Assembly: GCA_004835665.1 (NCBI GenBank)
Contig: RBKR01000009.1
Coordinates: 1,612,001-1,676,000 of the forward strand
Direction of reading: 5' to 3'
DNA: 64,000 nucleotides
Source: Phoma sp. XZ068
Lineage: Eukaryota; Ascomycota; Dothideomycetes; Pleosporales; Didymellaceae
Shown: positions 23,645 to 36,531 of the stretch, piece by piece
Position numbering within the stretch: position 1 is the stretch's first letter
Layout of the letters: the number at the start of each line of letters is the position of its first letter
Notes under the pieces: model-generated
What the model saw: only the letters and a program-made list of their open reading frames with translations
What the model was told of the DNA's origin: nothing
Database searches by the model: none
Position numbers and translations under genes: made by a program

Positions 23645-26099
23645 CGTGACGAATGTTGGGGGAAAGCTGGAGTACAGAATGGGGTTCGAAGAGGAACATT
23701 GGATCCTTTTCAACACTGGCGGGTTCGAGGGATCTTCCACAACAGACTTTCGCCCAGACAAGCTCTGATTCAACGCCGAGCACGACAATGTCCACCCCTC
23801 CACTCGTCACAGTGGGCCTGCCGAGTTCACATGGCTGCAAAGGCATTCGATACGGTGCTAGCATTTGCTAGGAATTTACAAAGTAATCCAGATTCACACC
23901 ACCTCGTCGATGGGCTCTGTATCGCAAAGTGGAGACCTGTGACGTTAAGTCTGATGCGTGTTGCGAAAACTTCGGCGTTTCCACTTCTTCTCAACCACCG
24001 CGTGGGGAAGGGAGGATGGCGATCTTATGCGGCTCAAAACAAGCTCTACCACTAATGCTCAAGCGACGATAAGAGGAGAAAGGCTCCCGAGTTTGTGCAG
24101 CGGAACTGTTGAGCTTAGTGCATAGTGACGTCATACCGAAAAAACGAATGCTTGTGCTCGCCTCGTTGCTCGCCTTGTTCAGCCGCAACACCAACGGACT
24201 ATCACGACTTGGCGCATGTAATGAATACTCATCGAGGCCAAGCCAGATCTCTGAATCAATTGTTGTTAGTACAGTCGGTCTTCCGATGTTTGTCTCTCAT
24301 CGCAGTCTCTTTTAGTCCCACGATCCAGCGAGCAAAGACGAAGCCCCGGCTTCATTGCGCTTCTTTCTCTATGGTAATACCTAGGTAACAAGGCAAAGGC
24401 TCCACTTCTCACTCTCACATCGCGGTTTGCACAATGCTGTGTTTCTGATGGACGCGGATGTACAAGGCCTTTGTGCCCACGAAGATAAGCAAGTCATGTC
24501 ATGTCATTTGTTCCACCTGGCCATGATGACGTGATTACGCCGTCGCTGAAGCTGCGTGTCACATTTGCTGTGCGTTTAAAGGGAGGACAGAGCATACGTC
24601 CCTTTAAGCTATAAAACAGGACTGGACTTACGCTGGAAGCACCAATGAAACCAATCTGCGTTGACATATTTGGAGGCGATGCTTCTGTAGAAATTGACTT
24701 GCCCAACTGGGAACGCTGATAAGATAGAGCCTGTTTAGGTGTGCGCGTAGAGAAGCCGCCATTTACAAACCATAATATGTAAGTACATTCAGTAGAAAGA
24801 ATATTGAGAGTATCACGAATCAAAGTAAGTCACGAGTCGAATACTAGGATTGTCTTGCCATAAAGGTGTGTCGGGGCTTGCTCGGCATTGTCACCTTGAC
24901 TAGCGTTCGATACAGCCAGTCGCCTTTCGATTTCACGGTTTATACGCCGCAAGATGGTCGATTTTTGTATCTCATTGCAATTGGCGGATGCTGCCAATGG
25001 TGACGAAGTGGGCGAGGAAAGGAGCAATGAGAATGAGGATTTGGAGTATATCCCTTGTGTTTTTCCAAGGTTGTGCATGAAAGCAACTCACTTGATGCTG
25101 ACTTTACCCTTATCTGGTAAAATATATCATGAAATGCAACAAAATATATCGTTGTTGCAACTGTTGCAATGAAAATGAGTAAATCGGCCAAACCCATGTC
25201 CTGCATTGGCTGCGACTCGAACTCTCACCTCACATCTAGGTCATATGACCCGTGACTAAACAGACATGTTCACTCTCACACTGTCTTCAGGTCCGAGTAA
25301 GTGACAACAGGGAAATCATGACTCACGTGGTTGTCCTCGACTGGGAGGAATTAGTATTTTCTGGACCGCGTGTCTTATGGCCGTATCTGTTCGTCGCTCA
25401 GACGCACGTTTGGGCCAAGCAAGATACACACGTCCACGCCATGACGTTCAGACGCAAGAAACTTTCTAAGTCCATCTTTACAGTTGTAGACGAACGATTT
25501 GCCAGTTCGGCCCGGTATTCCAAGGGTCCGATATTGAGCCAGTCTGTCATCTGACATATCTGGATATGGAGGCTGACAAGTGTCAAGCTTCCTAAGGTCC
25601 CCTCGACTTGCACTGCAATATGCAGAGATTAGTCGGCTTTCTGCGATTTCTTGCCTCGAGTCCAAATTCTAATTTCCAAAATACGTCTAGATGAGTCAGC
25701 GAACCAGCCGTTGCGTCAAGGCAATGACCAGCTAATCGAGCCATTTGAACGAGAGAGGCTTACTACGTCAGGGGTGCTTCATAATCCTACTGAGAATGGA
25801 TTCGTCCAACAGCAACTAAAAAAACAGTCTCGGCCTTCCAAAGTATCTGCTCGAGTGTTTGTTCTGTGAGCGTAATAGGGAGCGCAAACTACCTCTTGGA
25901 GTTGGCGACACGACAGTAGCTCCAGACTAGTCCGCCTCGTGATTGGACACGACCAGGTTCGGTATATGGCTGGAGCGCGCAGCTCACTGGAATGCGATAC
26001 CTATCGTAGTACTAGTGGTGAAGGAGCACAGCTTGGGTTCGGCGCTCTTCGAATGTGTTACAGAATGTCAGTTATGTTGACACAACACTGACTCTGAAT
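23645..26099. other. Intergenic, no gene seen (2.5 kb)
   Basis: Spacer between the 5' end of the MFS gene and the 3' end of the histidine kinase. Several 60-150 codon open frames exist, but none shows a domain, signal peptide or intron-supported extension. The only motif of note is the CRE-like palindrome at 24126-24133. Confidence 0.45.
24126..24133. promoter_or_regulatory. CRE-like TGACGTCA palindrome upstream of the MFS gene
   Basis: A perfect eight-base TGACGTCA lies 482 bp upstream of the MFS start codon. This is the core site of ATF/CREB-type bZIP factors, which control stress genes in fungi. A single short site can arise by chance, so its use here is unproven. Confidence 0.3.
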
Positions 26100-29000
26100 C
26101 TAGGGGAGTAACATGTGTATCTTGTCTACCAGGTCCTTGACTTTGAAAGGCTTTTGAACAACGTCGTCCTAAACGGTGATTAGCGTGTTGTTACCCATGT
26201 AAAGTTGGAGGTCACGGACTGCACCAGCTTCGATTGCCGCCCTGATTTGTTCGTCGCGGACATTTGCTGTTACTGCAATGATGGGAAGTCGTGCCACAGG
26301 CCGTGATTGGTTTGTTTTCGCTGTCCCAAGAACGCCCACACCCTCTAGCTCCTTCCGCCGGATCAAGCGGGTAGCTGCAAGACCATCTAAGACTGGCATC
26401 TGGGTGGCCGGAGTTAGTAGATATCGTTACCCAAACCGTGTGGAACAGTCTTACCTCAGAATCCATAAGTACGGCGTCGAACGTCTTTGTTTCTAGGATC
26501 TGTAGCGCTTCAAGGCCGTGATTGGCAACATCCACAATGCATCCCGTTCGCCTCAGCTGCTTGCTGAGGACCTGTTGATTTATGATATTATCTTCCACCA
26601 ACAAGACATGTAACTGTTGAGTCATCGGCTTGATGTCGTCAATGCCATCTATCGGCGCCGGAACGATCGTAAATTGCTCTTCCCTACGACGAGTCTTCAC
26701 GTAGAACCCGAAGGTCGAGCCCTCTCCAGGCACAGATGTTACCCCAATTTCGCCGCCTTGCTTTTCAGCAAGCTGCTTCGAGATATAGAGCCCTAGCCCA
26801 CTACCTCCGTACGTGACATGGGTCTTGATATTAGCTTGTGAGAAACGATGGAAGATCCTGGCAATATCGTCGCTGTCCATGCCAATTCCGGAATCCTCAA
26901 AGATGAAAGTAAGGAAGATTTCTTCTCCCGAGCCCCATTCTGGGTCGTTGATATCCATGCTCGGGTTGCTATCAGCCCAAAGCATATTGTCAGGGAAAAA
27001 GCTCCGCGGATCTGACGTGCAAGCGCCAAAAGTGATAGAGATCTTTGGCTCCTTGGACGATTTAACAAACTTAATAGCGTTCGTTAGTAGATTGATGAAT
27101 ATTTGTGTGACTCGAGATGGATCTAGGTAGACATGACCGATGGAGAGGTCAGATAGGGAGGAGTCGGCATTAACAGTGCAGTAAATCGAGTTGCAGCCTA
27201 TTTCGGCGTCGAACATGCTCACAATAGATGTTACCATGCTCGAAGGCTCGACAGCTGCGGGTGTAATTGTCAGCAACGTCGAATTGAGTTTGCTGAGGGT
27301 CAAGACGTCGTCAAGAATGCGTCTCTGGTGCTTGGCGCACTGCAAGATGATCCTGGCATTTTGCAGATTCTCCGTCAAAGCTTCAAGATGTTGCGTTGAG
27401 GTCTCAGCACAGTTGCACTCTTCGACCATCGCAATTATAGCATCGGCGCAGTGAACGATGGCTCCTAAGGGGTTTCTCATCTCATGGGAAACGACATCAA
27501 TGAAAGCCTCCTGTTGCTTTTTCGCCTCTCTTGCCTCTGCTGCTGATCGTGCATGAAATGTTTCAGCCCATTTTAGTCTTGATATATCGGTGGTGCAGGC
27601 CATGATTGATTTGACCCGGCCAGTCTCTGTGTCGAAATAGGGAAAGGCGAGAACCTGAATCGAGGCAGGTATTTTCTCGCCAGTTGGAGCAGTATAGATT
27701 CGTTTCATACGAAGCTCAGCGTTAACATGCGGCACCCCAGAGATGAGGTCATGCCAAATCCCCTGCACTAATGGAAGGTCTTCCTCTAGATAGACGTTGT
27801 AGAATGAGAAATTGGCCACATGCTCCTCCGCACTGCTCCCTGCAAGTTCAAAGTAGTGGTCATTGGCCCACAGCAATTGACCATCGGCCGAGGCGTGGCA
27901 CATGCCCACCGATGCATGGTCAACCAGATGGCGCAGCTGAAGATTGGAAAAGGCAAGATCAGACTCGAGCTGCTCACGGCGACTCTCAGCAAGTTCCAAA
28001 TTGACGGCGGCGGTGAAAAGGGTTGAAATCATGTGACCCAGATCGTGGGCAAATTGACAACAGGCATCGTCGAATGGCCGATATGGGTTCAGGCCAATTA
28101 CCATATATCCAAAAACACGGTCGAGACATGTGATAGGTAGAATAGCAATCGTTTTGGACGGCTCACCCCAGCCTTTCCAGGACACACCTTCAAAGCGCTC
28201 GTCATAATCGATGAAAACAGCTTTGGAACCCGCCTTTTGTAGATCGGGAATCAGGCCTTCATTGCTGGCAATATCTGCCTCTTCTATCAGAAGGCTGTGA
28301 CCTTCAGGCAGCCCTATTTTGCCCTGAAGTTGTAGAGTGGTAGGTTCCGGGTTGTCTCTAATTTGATATAGCATAGCTAACGGTACATCGTTGTCGTTTG
28401 TCGCAAGCGTTGCAAGGATATGAGAGGTGACTGATTCGACAGTTTGAGCAGGCACAGCAGCAAGCTTGTTTAACATGGACGTGCGACGGTCGGCAAGCTT
28501 CTGGTCTGTAACCTCAAATACAGGGTTGCTAAAAGGCGTATGTTAGCCTTCAGTTTCAGTTTCCTCAGAGTGGAGCATGCTATCTCACTAGAAGCCTAAT
28601 GGTCGATGGGACGGCCCTATAGGCACGAAAGATCCAGAGAAAAAGGCTTCCTCCTTCCATCCGTTTCGCTCAACTAGCAAGGGCGTATCCGAGCTGACAT
28701 TCTGTCCGATGCCAGTCTTGCTGCTCTCATCAAACATTGCACTTATGTACGGCCAAAGCTCGGGAAATCCTTGCGCATAGGTCGAGCCCATAAGCGTAGG
28801 GTGCACTCCGTGGCACAACGGAGCGAATGCATCGTTGTAGATAGCCACATAGTCCGGGCCCCACCACAGACAAGCTGCTCGGGAGTCTGCAAACACGAAG
28901 TTCGCAAAAAGTTGTAGCGTCTGATCCCAGTCTTTGAGCGGCCCCAGTCCATTACGACTCCAGTCGGTTTCGCGGAAGAGACGTATGTGATCGGTGTTGG

Positions 29001-29100
29001 CAAGATTCTCTGTCCAGTCGCGTTCTTCAACACCTTCCACGCTCAGAGACGCGCCGGATTTAACTAGCAGCCGCGGGTGCTGCGGTGCGCTTGGGTCCAT
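26100..29100 (-). CDS. Hybrid sensor histidine kinase with GAF-PAS-HisKA-HATPase-REC layout
   Basis: Four exons on the minus strand, 28589-29100, 26455-28528, 26220-26399 and 26100-26168, encode 944 aa. Intron phases are intact and the 26400-26454 intron has CTAAC. Domain order: an N-terminal PAS-like region (about 30-175, containing WWGPDYVAIYNDAF), a GAF-like region (about 190-350), a PAS (about 371-493), HisKA with H-box FIDVVSHEMRNP (phospho-His about 519), HATPase with N-box NLLTNAIKF (about 650) and G-box GGSGLGLYISKQLAEK, then a receiver with VEDN (about 815), phospho-acceptor Asp about 860 in LMDSEMP, and QKPF. There is no membrane helix, so it should be cytosolic. It would feed the Ypd1-type phosphorelay. 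The stimulus is unknown. Confidence 0.93.
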
Positions 29101-30835
29101 AGATCGGCAGAGACGAATCGATCGTCTGTCGCGTTCGCTGCAGGTGGGCAACAGGCTGTCGCAGCATACTGCAAGGCATTGCTGTCGTGCATCCGAGGTG
29201 AACGACGTTCCTCTAGCGGCCGGCGAGTCTAGATGCCGCCCCACATGAAGGGTCCCTGTTTTCTTGGGAACCCCTCATGCCGGCTGATAGCACCGGTGCC
29301 GTTTGGCTTACGGACCGATTAAAAGCCGCAGCGTTCCCTTGCCGTTTGATTGAGGACGCAGCTGCACATGATTGACGATTTGTACATATACAACAGAATG
29401 TCATCAGATTTGAAGAAATGCAAGCCTTCTTTAATACCATTTTCTTTCTGGAGAAGTAACATTGCATCGGTACTGGCAGTTGGCTTTTGATACCTGATGA
29501 CAATTTTGGTGTCTTCTCGAGCCAATGAATCTCCTTAGGGATTTAGGGACAGTAGCGATATGTACACAACATATGCTGTCTGTGGTGAGTATTTTTGCGA
29601 GTAATTTCATCGGAAGAGACGCAATTACGATTCTAATGAATGCTTTATAAGCGAATGCTCTAAAGCGTCACTCTCAAAACCCACCCCAAACAATAACCTC
29701 TCCTACCATCTTGCAGGCAGGAGGGCAAGAGGCACGAGCAAACGCAAGTCAGGCATACCACGTAGTTGAAACCATTGTATTCTGTATAAGTATAAGAACG
29801 ATACAGCCTCTTAGCTCAAGGGCCGTTTAGCGCTCGTAGCCTTCACCACAGCTCCAGCTTTGACTGATGACACAGGTAGACGCTTCGGTTCGAAGGAGGA
29901 TCTGCCATGCAATGTAATGGAACTTTCCCATATTACAGCCGCTGCCAGCGCTGGCTAATGCCCTTTTTGAAAGAGCTTCCAAGGGCGAGAGTATCGTCGA
30001 GGTGGCGATTGATCACAAGGGATTGCTTCGACGCGACCCTACCGCAGCGAGATGTTCCGGTTCTCCACCGACTTCCCTTTTCTATTCAGGACGGCGAACG
30101 AAACACCAGCTGTGGCAGGAACTGCCTGGGCAGCATTATCTTCAGTATCGAACTTGGGAGTCACAAGGTCATCAGAACAGACCATGACCTTCGAATATTT
30201 CAAAACCTTCAAGAAATGACCAATTGATCGGTATCAGCCGCTGCATAAGTGCTTGTCGACGTCCGTGCATCACGCGGCAGACTTTGCCGGAACACACTGT
30301 AAACCTTGTCCGACACCTGTGGCCGCGTTATGCTAAACCAAAGCTTCGATCAACTAAGGATCCTGCTCTTGAGGCTAAGCTGACGACCCAGGCCGCTCAC
30401 GAACCACTAAAACCGCCGCACTGCCTGGACAACACATACCTGGGCTCCTGAAGTAGTCTAATAGCCAGCAAAGCCACGCGTTCAGGGTGCCGTTTGTTCC
30501 TAGAGTTTGACTCTGCATTATCTGGCAGTCTGTGCAAAATGAACAGCCGTTTCAGCTGAGCTTAGAATCCTAGCGATAGATCTAGGGTCCTTTGCGCAGT
30601 CCAATCAATTGCCCGAAGTTCTAATGGCGACTTACGTAGAGAGCGACGTAAGACATCCACAAACTGAGTGACGAGAGTCTAAGGAGCGTACGAACAGGAG
30701 AGCGGATAGCTGCAATGGAGACTACCTATAAACCGTGATAACCGTGAAATCCAGGTCGGCTTGATTACTGCATCCTCAGCATCTCTAGCTCCCCTCATAC
30801 CGCACACAATCCGAATCTAAAACGAAGTCGTCAAG
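29101..30835. other. Intergenic, no confident gene (1.7 kb)
   Basis: Spacer between the histidine kinase start and the decayed dioxygenase. Around 29,930-30,060 (+) one frame reads like protein (ALFERASKGESIVEVAIDH) but cannot be extended into a gene. It may be a relic of an unidentified gene. Confidence 0.35.
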
Positions 30836-32019
30836 ATGAAGTTCAACTTCGCAATCCTCTTTATCTTATCCCTAGCTACGAACGTAGTGTCTCATCCCGA
30901 GCAGATTACTTCGGAAAACATCGAACAACAAAAACGTGAAGTGGGCACAACGACTGGCGCATGCGCAGCTGCAATCTAAGCTCGCAAGATGCAGAAGATG
31001 CAGAAGCGGACTGATCGCTCAATTCAGCGTCGTACTGCGGCTGGAAATCTGGACCCTAACTTGAGAACTGGAGCAATGGCACGTAAAAGGAACGAGCTGA
31101 AGTACACAAATATCCAGGACGACACGTGTGTTCTTGCACCTGAGACAGTTTGGGGACCCTACGCGAAAGTGTGCATTATATATGTCACAAACATGATTGA
31201 GTGGCCACTTAAACCATAGCAGCGTCGACGGCGAGCTGCAGCGACACGAGCTCCGCGAGATGCAAGCCGGTATAAATCTCTACCTCGACATTGGAGTCAT
31301 TGACGTCAACACCTGTGAGCCTCTTCCAAACGCTGCACTGACTATATGGAATTGCAACGCTACTGGTTCATACTCCTCCTACACTGCGATCGACCCTGAC
31401 ACCTCCGAGCTTCTCGCCGGCTACTCGCAACGCACTGATGGCACCACTGACGACGAGACCTTCCTTCGCGGCATCCAAATCACTGACTCTGAGGGCATGG
31501 TCGAGTTTCTTACCAACTTTCCTGGCTATTACATCAGCCGCACAACCCACATTCACGTAACTGTGCAGAGCAACATCGAGAATGGTACAAGCTCCTCTTA
31601 AGCCAACACAGCACACCTGGGCCTGGTATTTTTTTGCTGAAGAGCTATTAAGCGAGGTCTACGCAATCGAGCCTTATGCTGCCCACCTGAAAACCCGGAA
31701 CCGCGCTACAAACGCTGCTGATAGTTTGTGTAAGTCGGCAAGCTCAGACGGATACAGTGCTATTGTCAGCGTCGAATGGGTTGGAGACAGCATCGAGGAT
31801 GGTTTAGTCGGATATGTAGGTTTTCTCTCCTTCAACACGTAAGAAAAGAAAGGCATTAGTTAAAACCAGGTCACAGTGGGCGTCAACTCTACAGGCAAAG
31901 CGGCTCTCACGACAGGTGGAAGTGTAAACCCGCAAGGTGTCATCCCTACAATTAGTATTGCTGGAAGCGAGAAGGCCCAAGCTACCGCAGCTGACCTTGC
32001 TGCTGGATATACCGATTGA
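30836..32019 (+). pseudogene. Secreted intradiol ring-cleavage dioxygenase-like gene, decayed
   Basis: The product would resemble fungal secreted proteins of the protocatechuate-3,4-dioxygenase family, which open catechol rings using Fe(III) held by two Tyr and two His. Seen: signal peptide MKFNFAILFILSLATNVVS, then CVLAPETVWGPY, DIGVIDVNTCEPLPNAAL, TFLRGIQITDSEG, and the ligand segment FPGYYISRTTHIHV, then EWVGDSIEDGLVGY and, after a 3' intron, a tail ending at TGA 32017-32019. Lesions: in-frame TAA at 30977-30979; the first intron's donor at 31165 reads GAAAGT where GTAAGT would give the correct phase; in-frame TAA at 31599-31601; one extra T in the T7 run at 31629-31635 that shifts frame. 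Four independent defects make a functional product very unlikely. Confidence 0.85.
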
Positions 32020-32398
32020 GACTGGCATCGTAGCAAGTAGTTGCATAATACCAGATCCAAAAGACCTATGTTACGCGGCCAAATGGATACCTAACTGTAG
32101 TATAATAGTGTAACACATGATGGCCGGCAACAGCTTCTAAGCGACTGCTTGTTTATTTTTCGTTCCATTCCCGCGAGATTTCGATTTATCAATAGTTGAT
32201 GCGCACCGGGACGGACTTCATTTCGCCTCGAGGAAGCCGGCTCCGACCGTGCTTACTTTTTGCGCTTGTTAGGTGGACGCCTTGCTGCCCGGCATCCTTG
32301 CAGCGCTAACCTACGCGGCCCGCGTCATCAACTCCCACAATATATCCTCGAACAACCCCCTCGTTAGCCTCGAATAAATCTTTGCACTCTTTACAAAT
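32020..32398. other. Short intergenic/promoter region of the P450
   Basis: About 380 bp between the decayed dioxygenase and the P450 start. It holds no gene and presumably contains the P450 promoter. Confidence 0.5.
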
Positions 32399-34155
32399 AT
32401 GTTTCTCGCGGGGCTTTTGTCCTTGTTAGCGCTCGTTGGCGTGGTTGTTGGTTGGTCTGCGGTGACACTACAGGCAAACATTGCAAAGGCAAAGACCACA
32501 GGTCTACCAATTCTCGTGAGATGGATCGACCTTACGAACCCGTTGTGGATGATGTTTGGCAGCACTATCGTGCTCAAGTGTCGCGCCTGGAACATTGGTA
32601 CCGAATATTTCCATCGATTTTACTTTTTCGGGTGGGAAGCGAACGAGAGACATGCTATACATGGAGAGCTGGGCCCTGCATACATGCTGGTTACACCTGG
32701 CTGCAACTATCTCAGCATTAGCGATCCGCAAGTAATCTCAGATGTAATACATCGTCGCGTCGACTTCCGCCGTAACATGGAGCAGTTCGCTGTGGTCAAC
32801 GTCTACGGCAAGAACCTCTCTACGGTTGACGATGATGAATGGAAGAAGCATCGCAAGATCACGGCTGTAACGTTTACTGAGAAGAACAACGAACTTGTCT
32901 GGCGCCAGTCGCTCGCGCAGGCGCGTGGGATGCTCGACTATTGGCTCAAACGTCCATCAGTCAACACCATCGCCGACGACACTAAAGTGTTCACGCTTAA
33001 CGTCTTGGCTGCTGCAATCTTCAACAAACCATATCCATTCGAGAGTATTTCCGACTCAAAGACTACCGGTGACAAACAAGATGATTCATCTCTGTATCGC
33101 GACTCATTAGGAAAGATCCTTGGTTATATCATCCCCATTTTCATCTTTGGCGAGCAGGGTTTGCAATCCTGGTGGACACCGAAGTCCTGGAAGTCCGCTG
33201 GAACTGCTATTGCCACCTTCCGGGCCTACGTGACCAGACTTATCCAGGAAGAACGCGACAATATGGATCGCGGCGATCAGAGGAACCAACATCTCGTGGC
33301 GTCATTAGTGCGAGCTTCTGCAAGCGAGATGCGAGAGAACATTAATTCTGTCCCGGGAAGGAGGGACATGACATTGACTGAGGAAGAAATCATCAGTAAC
33401 CTTTTCGTCTTCGCATTTGCTGGAAACGATACCACCGCCGTATCTCTTGCTCACCTTCTTGTGGACCTCGCAGCTCATCCAGATATTCAAGAGTGGATAG
33501 CTGAGGAGCTTCATTACTATCTGCCTCATAATGATGCATCAATGTGGGACTACAAGGTTTACTCCCAATTGAAGCGATGTCTTGCTGTGATGGTAAGTTG
33601 AGTTCCCATAAAAGACTGAACAGTATGACTCACAATTCTGAGATGGAATCGCTTCGCCTCAATCACCCGCTTGGCCAGTTAGCCAAAGTCACCAGCGTAG
33701 CCCAGCCGCTTCAGATCGGTGAAAAAAACATTGTCGTTCCGCCCGGCACCTCGATTCATCTGAATACCGTAGCAATGCACACCGACCCAAAGTACTGGGA
33801 TGAAGATGCTATGCAGTATAATCCCCGGCGATTTATCTCCATAACAAAAGGGTCCTCACCAAACTTGGAGAGCGAAGTCCTTGCATCTGACACACAGCCG
33901 CACTTTCTGCCCTGGGCGACTGGTCAACGTGTGTGCCCAGGCAAAAAGTTCTCTCAGGTCGAGGTTGTGGCTGCGCTAGCGCTCATCTTTCGAGACTACA
34001 CTGTGCAACCAGTGCCTCGTTCTGGTGAGAATATGGACCAGGCGCGCAGCCGGATCTTCAAGACTGGCATGGAAGTCGATCATGAGGGGCATATCCTGCA
34101 CGAAATCAGATGCCCTGAGTCAATCGCCCTTACATGGAGGAAGCGGGATCAGTAG
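32399..34155 (+). CDS. Cytochrome P450 monooxygenase
   Basis: Two exons, 32399-33592 and 33643-34155, with a 50-bp intron, encode 568 aa. The N-terminus is a single hydrophobic anchor (residues 2-22). The I-helix is AFAGNDTTAVSLAH with the canonical acid-Thr pair, the ExxR is ESLR (Glu400, Arg403), and the haem loop FLPWATGQRVCPG puts the axial Cys at 496. All catalytic landmarks are intact, unlike both neighbouring genes. The substrate is unknown. It lies between a dead ring-cleavage dioxygenase and a dead transporter and close to a flavin monooxygenase, so an origin in an oxidative catabolic or secondary-metabolite cluster is plausible but unproven. Confidence 0.93.
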
Positions 34156-34355
34156 ACTGTGATTCTTCGTGCAATGAGAGAGTTCATTTGAGTACAGCAT
34201 GGCTAACGCAAGGAATAGTGCTTAGTTGGCAAAATGAAGAGGAAGGTTGGACCCTCATTGTCACTGACAAAGAGTCGCTCCTCGGCAAGGCAGTCACCTC
34301 AATGTCTACATGTACGCTGGAAACCCCACTGAAGCCGTGGAACGCGGCGTGAACC

Positions 34356-36068
34356 TCAGACCTTGGCTCTTTCTTCCAGCTCGTGCGACGACCTCAGACT
34401 CTTTTCCCTGTCCAAAAAGACCCGCTGTTCAGTCTTGCTCTTTCCCACGTCTACAAAGAAGTACAGCCAGACACAACTTGCTAGACTAAGCGAAAACAAG
34501 AAGTAGAAGGGGCTGCTGTTGTTTCCTGTCTCATCAATAATAGCGCTGCTGACCAATGGACCTATAAAAGCGCTTGTCTTGCCGATTATAGAGAAAAGGC
34601 TGAAAAAGAGGAATTCTTTGCCCTGTGGTGTGACCTCGCTGATCATTGTCTGTGAATAGCTGTACCACGGACAGACTAAAAGGCCATAAAATGCCTGGTA
34701 GGCCCAGACTTCCCAACTCTTATGAAAGCCGAAGGCTTGTGTCCAAATGCCCACCAGGCCCCACGCGTCCAGTAAGACAATGCTGATAGCAATAGCCATG
34801 AACATAGTTTTGGTTGAGAGCTTGTAGTACTGCTGAATACGCCAGAAGGCGCCAATTCCAACTGCTTGTGCGGCAATACCAACGATAAGGAGGTAGGTCA
34901 ACTGCAGACTGTTGAACGCGACAATCTCGTTCTGGAGCGTACCAATTACAGTGACCGTCGTGTTGAGGCTGTCGCCGAGAAGGAAGTATCCGATTAGGTA
35001 GGCCAGGCTTTGGCGCAGCTGCCAAACTTGACCAAGAGCATATTACAGTTGCTTGATACCCGCTAGTACAATGTTGGTGCCTGGGTCTTGGCCTGGCCGT
35101 CTCGTCTCCAGGACAAACCAGGGGATAGCGCATATAATCCACACTCCAGTCGCAAAGGCGATAAGGACTGACAGGCCCTAGTTGTTGTTCTCCGCACTAT
35201 CATTCACGTGGAAACTAAACATTATGCCAACGATGATAGCAAGGACAAAGACCTCGACAACCGATTGGACATAGAATGCAGTATTTGAGATTTCATTCCT
35301 CTTCATCATATCCGCGAACTCGTAATCGTTGTGGGATATGCTGCCATTAGCGAGCTCTCTGGCTTTGAAGCGCACTTCTTTTGTGTTTCTTGCTAAGCCA
35401 GGGAAAACTGCAGACCAGAAAGTGGTAGTCGTTTGGTATGCAATGAGACCGACGATGTATCTGAGAGAGTAAGTAAATGCGAAACAAAAGTCTCAAGCAA
35501 GTGTCACTAACAGGCCTGCGCCAATCTGCCAGTCTTCCCGGGTATGTACTCCCAACCAACCAAAGCCAATACCGAATGCGACAATTGAGAGGCCGATGAG
35601 GATGTTAGGTCTCCATGTGCCGAAGTCTGCGAAGGAACCAAGGACAAGGAAGACCAGGATTTGGATAGCAAAGCTAATCCCATTGCACAACAATACAATA
35701 CTGTTGACAGTTCGGGTCCTGCCCAAGAAATGCAGTGTATCTTCTTCTCCGGCAGCTGCGTATACGAGGTTCTGGAACGCCGTAGGGGCAAAATTGAATA
35801 GTGTGAGGCCGTTATCGCCGACATAGTAGCTGCGTTATTGGAGTCAGAACGAATATGATTGAACTCGGCAGCTTGGTACAGAATCGTGACTGTGGATGAG
35901 ATTTACATACCAGTAATACGCCCAAAGCTCCTTTTTCGTTGTCTCGTACTTACTATCGAACTGGTCCGTCGTGGCAAGCACCTCTCCGCTAGCGACATCT
36001 ATCACATCGCCTGTGGTTTCCTTGGCCAACTCACTAAGCGGGGCGAAGCTTGGGTCATTTGATGCCAT
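34356..36068 (-). pseudogene. Atg22-like MFS transporter with two internal stops
   Basis: Three exons on the minus strand, 35911-36068, 35512-35829 and 34356-35460, stay in phase for 527 codons. The protein style is the fungal Atg22-like family (vacuole effluxer/MFS): LFNFAPTAFQNLVYAAAGE, NGISFAIQILVFLVLGSFAD, GLIAYQTTTTFWSAVFPGLA, DSLNTTVTVIGTLQN and SEVTPQGKEFLFFSLFSI. Two nonsense codons lie in the third exon: TAG at 35178-35180, where relatives have Trp, and TAA at 35043-35045, where relatives have Tyr. The rest reads cleanly, so the loss is recent. True Atg22 exports amino acids from the vacuole; this copy belongs to the wider family and its substrate is unknown. Readthrough or a sequencing error would rescue it, but two separate stops argue against that. 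Confidence 0.85.
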
Positions 36069-36531
36069 TGCAATATTGAGTGGTCACACGTCACACCAAG
36101 TATTAACAAGGGCCTGGAAAGTCTTGGGCATGGGCATCTTATCTAAGTCATAGAACTGGCTATTAGATAGTGAAGTGTTATCTGGTACCTTCTGCTTGTG
36201 TCAAGCTGATAATTACTTAAGTATCGCCTATCAAATGCTTCAATTTGAGCGTACATAGCTTGAATTGGACCCCAGCATGTGAAGCACGTGACCGGAGTTT
36301 GCGGATATCGGGCCGCCCCGTGGGGGAGACTCTGGGCAACAGATACGACTTGTTTACCTTTGTAGTTACTGTTTGTAGGTCTTCAATAGCTTAGAAGAGA
36401 AGAGGGTTTCTCCATTTAATTGCATATGTATTGATAGTACTGGTTGCAACCTACCTAGATACTTGGAGCCGGAGACACAACCATACTTTGTGGGCAAATT
36501 GAAAGTCCTTGAAAAAAGAATCAACTGCGAT
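36069..36531. other. Divergent spacer between the Atg22-like gene and the flavin monooxygenase
   Basis: About 460 bp with no gene. It should contain both promoters. A GC-rich patch (about 36,296-36,330, containing CGGGCCGCCCCG) stands out from its surroundings. Confidence 0.45.

Noticed and set aside
25190..25260. Possible minus-strand tRNA, from a TTCGAGTC-like element
   Set aside because: Neither a T-stem nor an acceptor stem pairs around it, so it is not a tRNA.
29907..30227. Plus-strand frame in the spacer after the histidine kinase
   Set aside because: One stretch reads like protein, but no family could be named and no exon partner was found on either side.
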